Of a stretch of DNA of 64,000 nt, positions 1 to 11,042 are shown in pieces. Each line of letters opens with the position of its first letter. Positions within the stretch are counted from its first letter, which is position 1. The position numbers and the translations under genes were made by a program. The stretch covers positions 18,880,119 through 18,944,118 of the forward strand of contig CM025851.1 in the NCBI GenBank assembly GCA_003952965.2. The letters are read 5' to 3'. The DNA comes from Morella rubra (Eukaryota; Streptophyta; Magnoliopsida; Fagales; Myricaceae). The notes beneath the pieces were generated by a model that worked only from the letters and a program-made list of their open reading frames with translations, did no database searches and was not told the DNA's origin.

Positions 1-356
1 AACTTATATGATACTAACCAAATAATCGTAGATTCACAGAGCTACTTATCGCAAGAAGTGATAAATCTCATCGCAAGAAGTTTGTTGCAACCATACAAAG
101 TGGTTATGTGTCCATCGGAATAACTTGGTTGAGACAAGTCTTTAGTCACCACAAAAAGGCCCATTGGTATCTTCCAATCAAATTTGTTGTTGGCAGGAGT
201 GGTCAACCTTGCTCAAATGTTTACGCATTAATTCCGTTGCTATAGCTTCCCTTTCTTGATCACCATGAATATCATTATTGACAGAATGTAGCTATCGCTA
301 AATATTGTCAACGAAGTGGATTTTGTCGCTACAAATTCCTTTTCTTGAACACTTAT
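1..356. other. Intergenic sequence, nothing recognised
   Basis: No coding frame of note. A few phrases such as TATCGCTAAA and TTTGTCGCTACAAA resemble the subterminal repeats of plant CACTA elements, but no terminus is present. The stretch ends where the LTR at 357 begins. Confidence 0.4.
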
Positions 357-1615
357 TGTCATGCCCCGTACTCCTATTAACCTCTAAGCTCTCTTTATAG
401 TAATAAAATGCATAATTATAGCAAGATTACTGCACCAAAACAATCTTGATGTTCAAATGACCAAAATGGCCTTCTTGACTTAATGTGGAAAATTCAACAG
501 GAAAGCAAATTAACCATAGAAAGATGTAGAAAGGTATCAAAAGTGGAAGATATAATTAGTTTTGAATAGAGAAATTAATAATCTAAAAATTTCTTTATGG
601 CTTGAGTATTATCAAATTTGTATAGGTTGGAAATTAAACCTTAAAGTTCAAGACGTAAAAACCATATCTTAACTATTACAGCGTTCATAAAAAAAAGGGG
701 GATAAATGCACTTTGTACCCTCTAATTTTGGGAGTCTTGACATTTTGCACCCCGATCTATTATTTTCGTCATATTGCACCCATTAACTATTGATTTCAGA
801 CACTTTGCACTCTTTGTTAAAATTTTCCGTCAATTTGGACAGAAATTTATTTTTTGGTCCTAAAAATTACAATTTTACCCTTATAAAATGATCATTGCTA
901 AAAAAATTATAGAGACAAAATTTCACATGTCAAAAAATCATTTTTCGTCTAAATTAACCGAAAATTTTAAGAAAGGGTGCAAAGTGTCTAAAATCAATAG
1001 TTGATAGGTGCAATGTGACAAAAATAATATATTGGGGTGCAAAGTGTCGGGACCTCCATAGTTGGAGGGTGCAAAGTGTATTTAACTAAAAAAAAAAAAA
1101 CAGTTTGCATATCAAGTAAATAAGTTTGAACGCTTTACAAAGGATCTCTACAAAAGCTGCTAGAAGATTTACAACAGCATGAGCTAAAACAAAGACTCTT
1201 ATAATCCTTTTTAATTTGTTTAATAATTGAAAATAAAGTAGGTAATTAAATAAAATGAACTAAGCTTTTTATTGAGAGAAGGCCAAAGGTTAAAACTATG
1301 GACTATTAACAAAATAATGGGTCCATATGGCCTACTCCAAAAGCTACAAAAAATATATATAAGAGCTCCGAGCCAAAAAGCTACTACGAAAGTGAAATAC
1401 ACATTTAAGGTTTTAACCATAATCTTTTATACTCTTCAAATCTTATTTACTAAATCAAAGAACCACATAAAACACCTTGATTTAATTTAATAAGAAAAGA
1501 TATCAACAGGAAGTTATAAATTATTTTCGCATTAAAATATTCTAATTTAATAAAAAATCAAGAAATTAACCTTAAATTATTATTAAATAATATTTAATAG
1601 AGACGGGGTATTACA
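357..1615 (-). repeat. 3' LTR of a minus-strand LTR retrotransposon (gypsy-type ends)
   Basis: The segment begins TGTCATGCCCCGT and ends ACGGGGTATTACA, which are inverted versions of each other as LTR ends are. A second copy of its first part lies in the same orientation at 8403-8985 (for example ATGCATAATTATAGCAAGATTA and GATTTACAACAGCATGAGCT are shared), so the two are the LTRs of one element. Just inside, at about 1616-1650, the minus strand reads a short C-terminal tail ending in VGGM and a stop, like the end of a plant gypsy polyprotein. The LTR is about 868 bp once the MITE at 697-1087 is removed. Confidence 0.8.
697..1087. mobile_element. Long-TIR MITE (about 390 bp) inside the 3' LTR
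   Basis: Two arms of roughly 140-150 bp form an imperfect inverted repeat. The left arm reads ATAAATGCACTTTGTACCC onward, and the right arm reverse-complemented reads AGTTAAATACACTTTGCACCC onward. The motif GGGTGCAAAGTG recurs in both arms. About 100 bp separates them. The sister LTR (near 8690-8705) lacks the element and shows an A-rich empty site. The flanks here are A runs, so the target duplication is probably a short A tract of about 8-10 bases. Such a duplication would fit a Mutator-like MITE, but its length cannot be fixed in a homopolymer. Confidence 0.85.
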
Positions 1616-2143
1616 TCCCCCCCACCTTAAAAACAATTATGTCCTCGAAATTAGCCAGAAATATAAGATAAAAAATGAAGAACAAAAGTATTCAATAAAA
1701 TATATATAGACTTACTAGAGATTGGTGTCAACTTCATCATCCCTTAACGGACCTTTCCATTTGCCTCAAACTTCCAGATTGTTCATTTGGACTGATTAAA
1801 TAAGGGTACCTTTCTTCAGACTTGGTACTAATCCCTAAAGGTTTTATATCCTTGATCATCTCTTCCTCGACTATGATTAACTCCTCATGTTCAGACTCGC
1901 TATCCTCAAAATTATCATCTTACAATTAAAGATCCTCTAAGGGTCAGATCCAGGTCTAGATGCAAATCTCGATTCTTACAAATGGATCTACGCTTAGGCT
2001 TTGCAAATTTTTGCTTTAACTCAAAGTTGCCACTCTTTTCCTCTTGTATTGGAAATTCATATCACAGATCTATATAAATCCTCGAGTATGTCAGAACCCT
2101 CAGAGATTTACTTGTAGCATCCAATGCCCTCGATGATTCAAAC
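1616..2143 (-). pseudogene. Internal remnant of the gypsy-type element
   Basis: This is internal sequence between the 3' LTR and the nested copia LTR. On the minus strand an acidic open stretch of about 55 codons (roughly 1755-1922, rich in Glu) and the short tail near 1616-1650 can be read, but no protease, RT or integrase motif is visible. The host element may have been non-autonomous, or its coding part was lost when the copia element inserted and decayed. Confidence 0.45.
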
Positions 2144-3447
2144 TGTGAGTTCGAAAATCAATCCAAGAGAGGGGGGGGGGGGGTGAATTGGGTTGATAAA
2201 AAATTTATCCCCTTTTTTTTTTAATAAAAACTCAGATTTGAAAAATATATCTTTGGTTTAGTAAATAAAATGCAAATTTGAATATCTTTAATGACAAGCA
2301 TAAAGATAAACGACAAATAGTAAAGCAATAATGTCCAAATAACAAAAAATGAAGCAATAAGTACGAGAGTAGGGAAGAGAGATAACATCGCTATTTTTAG
2401 GCGGTTCAGCCAATACTTGCCTATGTCCACCCCAAGGCTATTGCCTTTTTTAGGCTTCTCTACCATAATCCAATAGTGTCTACAACTTAGCTTCCGGGTA
2501 CTAAGTAACTGTTACAATAATTTTTCTGAGCTCACTCTTCAACTCATCACAAATCTCAAAGCCAATGAGATTTCTTCTATCCTCAAGGGTAGGCCCAAGT
2601 ATATCCCACACTCAAAGGTTTCTCAAAGTTTAATGAAAGGAATGAATAAACAATAGCTCTTTTAGCCAAATCCTCAATAAATGACTAAAACAAGATATGA
2701 TGATGATGACAGCAATGGCAAACTAGATATTCTTGGAAAACAAGCAGCCTTTGTCTTTTGCATTTTTCTCTCACTTTTTGAAAGCTTGGTCGGCAATGAT
2801 GATGTAGAAAGGCAAAAAGTGTGCAAAAGTCTTATTTTCTCTCTCCATAAGATTCCCTCTATAGGTCTTCAGTCTGAGGGATCTAGAGGGCTTTTTTGGA
2901 AAGTTGGAGAGGTGCCCTAAGTGCCACATTGTCTTGATTCGTGTGTTAAGCGTCGTTTTTTAAAAACAGCGTTTCCGCAATATGTGTCGACATATTCATC
3001 GAGTCTGGAAACCCGCAAGTGTCTGTGGCATGTGTCAACACTTCCTTCACCATGTGTCGACACCATCTTCACATGTCGTCACTTTGCTTCCCATGTGTCG
3101 ACACCATCCACTTCTGTGCTATGTGTTGTGTCGACACCATCGTAATAGTTCATACCATGTGTCGACACCATCAGGCAGATGGAGTTTTTCAATGCTTTTT
3201 GATATCCAACCTTCTTCATTTCAACGCGAAAACTCCTACAATGAAAAATATCATAGTTTAGGTGCAAGCCATGTGTTTAAATCAAATGTAGGGCATAAAG
3301 AATTAACGATAAAATTTAAATACAATTGAGTACTCTTAATTGAATAGTGGATTGACAACCACATATTCTAAAAATACTCCAAAGCATTTTGTCATTTGTT
3401 ATCATCAAAATCGAGTTAGATAGCTCAAGATAAATCTTGGGCTAACA
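2144..3447 (-). repeat. 3' LTR of SIRE-type copia element
   Basis: On the minus strand the LTR starts TGTTAGCCCAAG and ends CGAACTCACA, with a C run near the end (G14 at about 2170-2183). It shares with the solo LTRs at 11043 and 46094 the phrases GTGGACRTAGGCAAG, TTGGC..AACC and CAATTCACCCC. It carries a cluster of TGTGTCGACACA-like palindromes at 2985-3170. Length is 1304 bp. The flanking five bases at 2139-2143 are CAAAC; the partner duplication is lost because the 5' end of the element is missing. Confidence 0.85.
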
Positions 3448-3461
3448 ATCTCCCCCTTTTT
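3448..3461 (-). promoter_or_regulatory. Polypurine tract of the SIRE-type element
   Basis: The minus strand reads AAAAAGGGGGAGAT directly before the LTR start TGTTAG, the position expected of the plus-strand primer of reverse transcription. Further GGGGGAG or AAAGGGAGAG modules lie upstream at about 3511 and 3953. Confidence 0.8.
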
Positions 3462-4095
3462 GATGATGTTAAATACCTTTTTTAAAGATCTTTGCAATAA
3501 AAACAAAAAGCTCCCCCTGAGAACAAGTGGAGGTTTTTCAAAATAGTTTGTTGCAAAGGGCTTTGGATTTTTAGAAAATTTTGCAAGAGTCTCCTTTGTA
3601 TTAGAGGTTTCCAAAAATTATAAACCTGTTAGAAACACTTCTATATCATCCTCCAAACTTCTCAAACTCCATAGAATGATTTCAGATCACAAACACTTCA
3701 ATCTTCTTGAATATTAAAGGAGTTTAGAGTTTTAGTAATACTACCTCGTAGTCAATGATGAAGCTTTGCAAATAAGAGAGAATAAGATACCATTTTCAAT
3801 CAGAGTGAAGTAAGGATAGAAAGAATTAACACAAAACTCATCCAAAACAAGCAATTATATATCAATCAGAGTCAAACAATTACAAAGATATATGAAAATG
3901 CAATGGAATATTTTCTCTACGTAAAGGAGTACGATAATATTACATATATTTCTCTCCCTTTGGCATCATCAAAAAGAAAGGGAGGAAAGGGTAAAGTAAA
4001 TGTAAAGGGTAATGGCTAAGCTATACAGAGCAATGACCAGGGCCAATCCGATACTTACGAAGGAAGGCAGTCCAAGAGCGACTGAACCATTTGAC
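3462..4095 (-). other. 3' untranslated part of the SIRE-type element
   Basis: Non-coding, between the extra 3' ORF and the polypurine tract. It contains purine-rich blocks that resemble the tract itself, including GGCATCATCAAAAAG-type phrases near 3960-3980. No gene seen. Confidence 0.55.
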
Positions 4096-5532
4096 TCAAC
4101 TCTCAACTTCAGGTTGAAGATTTGTATCCTTGTTGATGAAGATGTCACAAGTCTTAGTCACATTTGAAGTTGTCCGCGAAACTAGATTCGTCATCTGATT
4201 CTGAGTCATAGTCAGCTCTATCATCTTAGTAATGAAGGACTGTTTCCAATCATACAAGGTTGTTCGGCACATAGTAATCAGATTGTTATAATGATGTCGA
4301 GTAGAGCGAGCCTCAAGAGTAATGATCTCCATGTCAGTGGTGTGAGATGCTAAAATAGACTTGATTTTGATTTCATAAAATCCTGCCCACATGTCACAAT
4401 GCATCAGCAAAAGCTTATTCTTTGAGATCTGAAATAGAGGCTTCCAAAAGAGCAAGCCTAGTAGCATGTGAAATGGAAGGAGCTGATCTGCCAACAGTTG
4501 AAGTATGTGGAGTATGTGGAGAGGCTAGTATGGGAATCTCATCTGCTGCTCTGTCCTCAGTCGCTGGTTCCACCTCTTTTGGATCATTTTCTTCAGCTTC
4601 TTCTTCCTCAGCTTCTTCCTCTTGAATCTCTTGTGAAGGAGTTGCCACTGCTTTCTTTACCTATTCATCATTTTCGTTCTGATTGAAGTCCATCAGTCTC
4701 AAAATCTTTTAATTATACTCTTTAGAGACTTTAGGCTTTTCCCTTTCTTCGCCATTAGTATCAACATCATGCAAATCAAAAATCTGAATGAAAAGCATCC
4801 CATAAGCCAATCCTTGCCTTTTCTTCTTATAGACTGCCTTCATATGGTTCAACAGGAGGTGGCCAAGATTCATCTGACCCCTCGTTAGCAGGCAGTACAT
4901 CACAAATAAATCTAGAAAAGTAACATACTAGAATTTTCTCGCCCTAGAAAGTATAATGTTACAAACAATGTGATGTAGCAATCTTCTATGCACATTTAGA
5001 TTACTGGCTATGGGCTTCTCAACCTTAGTCAAATCAGGATCATCCATAACTACCCTGAGAATCTCTGTGGGCTCTACATCGAACATCCTGGCCCATGTGT
5101 ATGACTCAAAGAATTTCACCCCAGAATTGGGTGAAAGGCCACAATATTAAGCCCATTTATAGACAAATCCAATTCCTTCCCTTTTACAAACTCCAAAGCC
5201 ACTTCAGACATATAAAAATGAAAGTTGGCATATGATTGTTTCAGTAAATAGGGAAAAGAATCACATTTGAGACTTATGAAATTAGATCAGCTCTGAGCCT
5301 CAAATAACTTTTGAAAATCAAACCTATTCTCCGTACACCATTACAATAGAACCCAACGGCCAGAGATTACCTTACGATTCCTGAAGTCACTGTGAAAACG
5401 CTGCTGATGAAGTCTTGATAGAAAAGGAAGACCCTTTGATGGAGTAGCAAGATTCTCTTCTCTTCTCTGTCGCTGTCTCGGCGTAGATGATTCTCCATGG
5501 TTGAAGACCCTTTTCCTTTGTCCACTAGACAT
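4096..5532 (-). pseudogene. Extra 3' ORF of SIRE-type copia element (plant transposon protein type), broken
   Basis: Downstream of the pol remnant on the same strand lies a second gene, broken by stops and frameshifts. It starts with Met at 5532 (MSSGQRKRVFNHGESS), a basic N-terminus. The middle (4709-5119) contains LTRGQMNLGHLLLNH and NLNVHRRLLHHIVCN, and the C-terminal part (4096-4648) has an acidic Glu-rich region and a helical stretch. This arrangement is known in SIRE/Maximus copia elements, whose 3' ORF is called env-like or matches the 'putative plant transposon protein' family. Its role is unknown. A diverged relative in the same relative position is at 42889-43990. The family assignment rests on position and general resemblance. 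Confidence 0.6.
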
Positions 5533-5829
5533 CTTGAAGGCACGGTAAGGGTGTTATATGGAGGAGAGTGAAGGGAAATGATATCCTGTGGTGATGGAGA
5601 GGGGAAATGATGAAGATTAGGTCACGGGAGAGGGAGGTCGTAAGGTTCAGCGGTGAAGGAGAGGTGCGGTGAGGGAGAGGTGCGGCGAGAGGTTTTAGGG
5701 CTCGAGTGATTTTGAAATAGATGGAGAAATGATTTTAAGGGTTATGAGAGTTAAGTATATGAGGTGTCGAATCATTAGACGTAAGAGAAATTAATGAATG
5801 CAAATGAATCGACGTCTTAAAACTGCCCA

Positions 5830-6000
5830 TTCAAAACATGTGTTGACACATTGCATATGCACAGGACTATGTGTCAACACATATGAATGCACAGTGTGTT
5901 GACACATGGTTGAATAGTGTCGACACATACAGATTCCAGAAAAAACACTCCAGCAAATCCAGATGTGTCGACACTTGTGAGTTCAAGTGCTGACACATGA
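5830..6000. repeat. Cluster of TGTGTCGACACA-like palindromes inside the copia element
   Basis: Six copies in about 170 bp between the RNase H region and the 3' ORF. Two keep the TCGA core, two read TTGA, one TCAA and one CTGA. Several are followed by the same CAT or CATTG extension seen in the LTR copies. Confidence 0.75.
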
Positions 6001-6124
6001 CATGCAAATGTGTAAAATGACATGTTTTCAAATAGAAAATGTATGATGCAATCCAATTAGGCATGAAAACATATAATCACCTCAAAAATCATTCAACCAA
6101 CATACGAATGATACAATAAGCAGT

Positions 6125-8236
6125 TCATATTAATATCAACCATTCCGGGGAAAAACACATATCGATCTTTTGACGAATGAAGTAGAAACGATCCTCATTG
6201 AGAGGTTTCGTGAATATATCAGCAAGTTGAAGATCTGTGCTTACAAACTCAAGAATAATGTCACCTTTTTGAGCATGATCACGCAGAAAATGATGTTTGA
6301 TCTCAATATGTTTAGTCCTAGAGTGTTGAATGAGATTTTTAGAAAGGTTTATGGCACTCATATTATCACACTTAATCGGGATGAATGAAAAATTAAGATT
6401 AAAATCTTTCAGTTGTTGTTTCATCTACAATATTTGTGTGCAACAGTTATCAACAACAATATACTCGGCCTCTATGGTTGATAAAGCCACAGAATTTTAT
6501 TTTTTACAAAACCAAGACACTAGAGATGGGCCAAGAAACTGACACGCACCACTAGTACTTTTTCTATCAAGTTTGCAACCAGCATAATCAGCATCCGAGT
6601 ATTCTTGCAAATTAAATTCAACACTCTTGGATAAAACAAATCAAGATCTTGTGTGCCAACAAGGTAACAAAATATTCTCTTAATCGCAAAGAGGTGAGAC
6701 TCCTTAGGGCAAGACTGAAATCTCGCACACATGTACACACTAAACATGATATCAGGTCTTCTCGAAGTAAGATAAAGTAAAGAGCCAATCATACCTCGAT
6801 ACCTTGTTTGGTCAACGTTTTTACCTTTTTCATCTTTCTCCATTTTAGTTGATAGTTTCATTGGTGTAATCATCGGTTTTGAGTTGTCTATCCCAAATCT
6901 TTTGATAAGGTCTTTTGTATACTTAGCTTGGTTAATGAAGATACCATCATGATTTTGCTTAATCTGAAGTCCAAGAAAGTAATTCAACTCTCCCATAAGG
7001 TTCATCTAGAATTCACCTTTCATTACATTGGAAAATTCCTCACACAGAGACTCGTTAGTAGAACCAAATATGATATCATCAACATAAATTTGAACGATGA
7101 GTAAATCATTATCATTTTCCTTAGTAAAGACAGTGGTATTGATAATACTCATGAAAATCCATTTTCAATAAAGAAAGAACTCAATCGTTCATACCATGCC
7201 CGAGGTACTTGCTTTAAGTCATATAAAACTTTTGTGAGCTTGAACACATGCTGTGGCTGCTTTTCATCATCAAGTCCTGGATGTTGTTCTACATATACTT
7301 CCTCATAAAGATAACCATTAAGAAAAGCACATTTCACATCATTTGAAATAATTTGAAATCTTTAAAACAAGTAAATACAAGTAACATGCGCATAGATTCT
7401 AAACAAGCAACAAGTGCAAAGGTTTAATCAAAATCAATTCCCTCTTCTTGATTATAAACTTGGGCTACCAACCTTGTTTTGTTCCTTACCACAACCCCAT
7501 ATTCATCCATTTTGTTTCGAAAAACCCATTTAGTACTAATAACTAGATGATCTTTGGGTTTAGGAACTAGATGTCATACCTGATTTTTCTCAAACTGTTT
7601 TAATTCATCCTCTTGGGCGTGGATCTAACTTTCATCATCTTTTACCTCAGAAATATTCTTTGGCTCAATTTGAGAAAGTAAGGCAAAATTATTAGCTTGA
7701 TTATAAGAGGAGCGAGTTCTTACACCTTTCTCAACATTACCAATGACTTGATCAATAAGATGATTTCTGACAAACTTCCAAGCCTTTGGTAGATTGTTGT
7801 TACTTTGAGACGTTTCTTCTTCTTTCAAGATTTTGTTCATCTATGTCTTGTGGCTGAGAAACTTCTTTTCACTTCACTTGTAGTAGGTTTCTCACCACCT
7901 TTATCAAGATCAACAACATCCTCATCATCTCTTTTCAGAGAAACATTAGATTCATTAAATATCACATGTATAGATTCCTCAACAACTAATGTTCTTTTAT
8001 TAAATATGCAATAAGCCTTACTATAAATAGAATAACGAAGAAATATACCTTCATCGGCTTTCGCATTAAACTTACCTAAGTTGTCTTTGTTGTTGTTGAG
8101 AATGAAACATTTGTAACCAAACACATAAAAATAACAAATGTTTGGGTTTTCTGTTTTTCCATAACTCATATGAAGTTTTCTTAAGAATTGACCTTATCAT
8201 ACATCGGTTCATGACATAACAGCTAGTGTTAATAGC
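6125..8236 (-). pseudogene. Copia pol remnant: integrase C-terminal region, reverse transcriptase, RNase H
   Basis: Reading down the minus strand: the end of the integrase region (about 8231-7837, with SYGKTENPNICYFYVFGYKC and its upstream relative after a frameshift), a linker, RT palm pieces (7337-7149, NGYLYEEVYVEQHPG; about 7100, IYVDDIIFGS with the catalytic YVDD; 7005-6520, GELNYFLGLQIKQ), and RNase H (6424-6125, HSRTKHIEIKHHFLRDH and LADIFTKPL). The order INT-RT-RH is that of copia. There are several stops and shifts, for example a TAG near 7008. Gag, protease and most of the integrase are absent, so the element is truncated near 8236 where the host gypsy-type sequence resumes. Confidence 0.9.
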
Positions 8237-8402
8237 TGTAGTTTAAACCTATGCTCATACTTCAATCAAAATTCTTTCCAAGAGTCTATAGAACCACATT
8301 CGTAAGCTTTGAACAAACATCATTAATACAATATATTAGAGAGTAACTCCAATAATCTAGATAAACATCAAGATTCAACCCTAACCATGCTCTATTACCA
8401 TT
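8237..8402 (-). other. 5' internal leader of the gypsy-type element with primer binding site
   Basis: Immediately inside the 5' LTR, the minus strand reads TGGTAATAGAGCATGG (8385-8400). This matches the common plant initiator tRNA-Met primer site TGGTATCAGAGC apart from a small internal difference. The rest is AT-rich leader up to the copia junction. Confidence 0.75.
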
Positions 8403-8985
8403 TGTTACGCCTCATGCTCATATTAACTTCTAAACTCTTTTTATAGTAATAAAATGCATAATTATAGCAAGATTACGACACGAGAAAACGAATTAACCAT
8501 AGAAAGAAGTAGAAGGGTTTCAAAAGTTGAAGATATGATTTGTTTTGAATAAAGAAATTAATCATCTAAAAATCTATTTATGGCTAGAGGATTATCAAAT
8601 CCATAATACTATTTTAGAAATAGTCGGTTGGAAATTAAACCTTAAAGGTCAAAGACGTAAAAATAATATTTTCAAGTATTAAAGTGTTAATAAAAAAAGA
8701 AAAGCAATTTTCATATCAAGGAAATAAGTTTGAATGCTTTACAAAGGATGTCTAAAAAAGTTGCTAGAAGATTTACAACAGCATGAGCTAAAGCAAAGAC
8801 TCTTATAATCCCTTTAATTTGTTTAATAATCAAAAATAAAGTAAGTAATTAAAGAAAATGAACTAAATTTTTTATTGAGAGAAGGTCAAAGGTTAAAATT
8901 ATGGACTATTAACATAATAATGAGCCTACATGGCTCGCTCCAAAAGCTACAAAATATTTTTGACTATATAAACTCTTCAAGAATA
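8403..8985 (-). repeat. 5' LTR of the gypsy-type element, truncated
   Basis: Aligns along its length with 357-about 1370, minus the MITE. It begins TGTTACGCC on the plus strand (the 3' end of the LTR). Similarity fades near 8960-8985, so roughly the outer 250 bp of the LTR is missing. Confidence 0.8.
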
Positions 8986-9324
8986 TGATTGTTGACAACA
9001 TTTTATTGTCATAAAATATTGTTGTCCCTTTTTTAACCAGATAAATTCTCATCATCATTCATTAAGAGTTGTGATCTATAAATTTGGTGATGGTATGGCA
9101 ATGAGACGATTTATAAGTAAATGACTTAATTATACAAACAGTCCTTAGAGTATAACGTACGATCCCAGTGGTAAATGTTTGTATAAATTCATACATGTGG
9201 TCAGCATATAGCAACAAAATGTCCCTCCGTTTCATTTCTCATCTCCCTTAATGCCTGTTTTTGAGCTGGAGAATGTTGCACCAATTGGCAAATGACACAT
9301 GTCCTTCTTGACACCATGGTAGAA
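8986..9324. other. Unassigned AT-rich stretch
   Basis: Nothing recognisable on either strand. It lies between the truncated LTR and the next LTR start. Confidence 0.4.
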
Positions 9325-10540
9325 TGTAGTACCCCTCCAGATTAAATATTATTTTATAATATTTTTACGATTAATTTTGAATTTCTAAATAAATTGGAGT
9401 ATTTTATTCGGATAATTATGTAATTAATTTCTCTGTTACTTTTTTTCCTAGTAATTGATACTTATGATATTTTATGATTTCTTATGCTAATAATTAAATT
9501 TTGTTTTGTAATAAGCATTAAATTGACATTAGTGCTTATGTTATATTTCTTAATAAAGGCTCTATAAATTTCAGAACTTATGTGCTTTAGCCATCAAAAT
9601 TTTTTAATCTCTCTTGTAACATGTTAGCCTAGCTTTGATTTGATTCAATTAATGAAATTAGAGCTTGATTAATATATGCAGTTAGCTATTAGCCTTTGGT
9701 TAGTGAACATTAGGCTTTATTATGGGCTAATGCATGTGCTTGAAGGGAGGCCATATAGTGATTTTAATGGGCTGGGTGTGTAGGCCCTTGAGTGGAGACA
9801 AAGTGGACTCATGGAGGCTTGTACTTAGGCTAAAAAACAAGCTCATTAGTGGAGGAAAAATGGACCAATCGGCAAGCATAAAAGATGGTGAAGATTTTGT
9901 AAGATTTGGAAGCTCATAATCATTGACTATGAAAGAAATAATTTGTCACTTGGCAATTTCTTCCCCTTGGCGCCCAAATCAACCATAGAGGGGACTTGCT
10001 TCTTGTAGATAACTCTAGGTTAGATGATTGCCCTAAAAAACTATGTTAGATGTTAGATTAGGTTTAACTCTACAAGGTTAACTTGGGTTAGTAAGGCTTA
10101 TAAAAGGAAGAGAGAGCCAAGGGAGCTCATTTTCCCCTTAATGTCACTGAACAAGGGAGAGAGAGAGAGAGAGAGAGAGAGTGGCGTGAAACATGTCAAA
10201 CCACTTACATAAGCTACTTAAAATTTCACAGTCTTCCTTGGAATACGGTTATGACCTCATTTCTTCTAATTCATATCATGGAATTATATCTAAAATGATA
10301 GCTTTCAAATCGTCATATTTTTTGCCTCATCTACTCGAGCTCACTCTTATAAGTCTCCACTTGTTAAGTGTTAAGTGATATGAGTCACTTGCATGGAGCT
10401 CGATGAATTGGATGGTATAGGAATGACTTTGCTCCCCAATCTCCTTAAATAATTGAATTTGTTATGTCTCAAAACTTCATGAAATACTTCTCTGGCTACT
10501 TCTGGGCTATCTCTAGTGGGGCATCTTTGGCCAAATAACC
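9325..10540 (+). repeat. LTR-like fragment, plus strand
   Basis: Starts TGTAGTACCCCTCC and continues with ATTAAATATTATTTTATAAT, which resembles the start of the minus-strand LTR at 1615 read backwards (TGTAATACCCCGTC, ATTAAATATTATTTAATAAT). A TATA-like element TTATAAAAGGAAG at about 10097 sits where an LTR promoter would be, followed by a (GA)n tract at 10156-10182. No matching LTR end was found; the right limit is uncertain. Confidence 0.5.
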
Positions 10541-10645
10541 CCCACATCTTATTCTGCACAACAAAGTATTTTATTGGAAGTTAAAACTAAATTGAGCATA
10601 TAATTACATAAACATTACTCACAAATTTTTTTTTTGGCCACACCT

Positions 10646-10915
10646 GTTTGGCACTGAGAACAGTTGAGGCTCTTTTTTGTGCACAAAATTGGTTGAAGTC
10701 TAATCCAATTCAAATTGATCTTCGTAAGGCAACATATAATGTTGAGAGCTTTGAATTTAAGCCAGATAACTTTGTGATTTTATTGCATTTGGATAATATT
10801 GATGTTCAATTTATTTGTAATTTTTTGATGTATTTCTATTTTCATTGTTTATTTGCATTTTCAAGTGTTAGATGAAAACTCAACTCCTACTAACATGGAT
10901 GAAGAAGATGAATGA
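10646..10915 (+). pseudogene. hAT transposase C-terminal fragment
   Basis: The plus strand encodes LRTVEALFCAQNWLKSNP then IDLRKATYNVES, which resembles the C-terminal tail of plant BED-zinc-finger hAT transposases, just after the dimerisation region. A pyrimidine-rich stretch ending TTTTCAAG at about 10865 could be a splice acceptor for a final short acidic exon (LDENSTPTNMDEEDE, stop near 10915). The rest of the transposase is missing. Confidence 0.5.
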
Positions 10916-11042
10916 TAATGATTGAGCCTGAAGGAAAAACAATGTGGAATTGTATTGTCTATGTTTTCTTATGTTTTATTGTGTATTTATATTGTCTATA
11001 TTTTCTTAAGTTTTATTGTGGAATTATATTTGTAATTTAGTA

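Noticed and set aside
357..1615. Simple segmental duplication with 8403-8985
   Set aside because: The inverted LTR-like ends, a primer site next to the second copy and retroelement sequence between them fit two LTRs better.
2985..3170. CRISPR-like spacing of a repeated palindrome
   Set aside because: The repeats are 10-12 bp, irregularly spaced, lie in LTRs of a plant retrotransposon, and recur in other LTR copies with the same neighbouring sequence.
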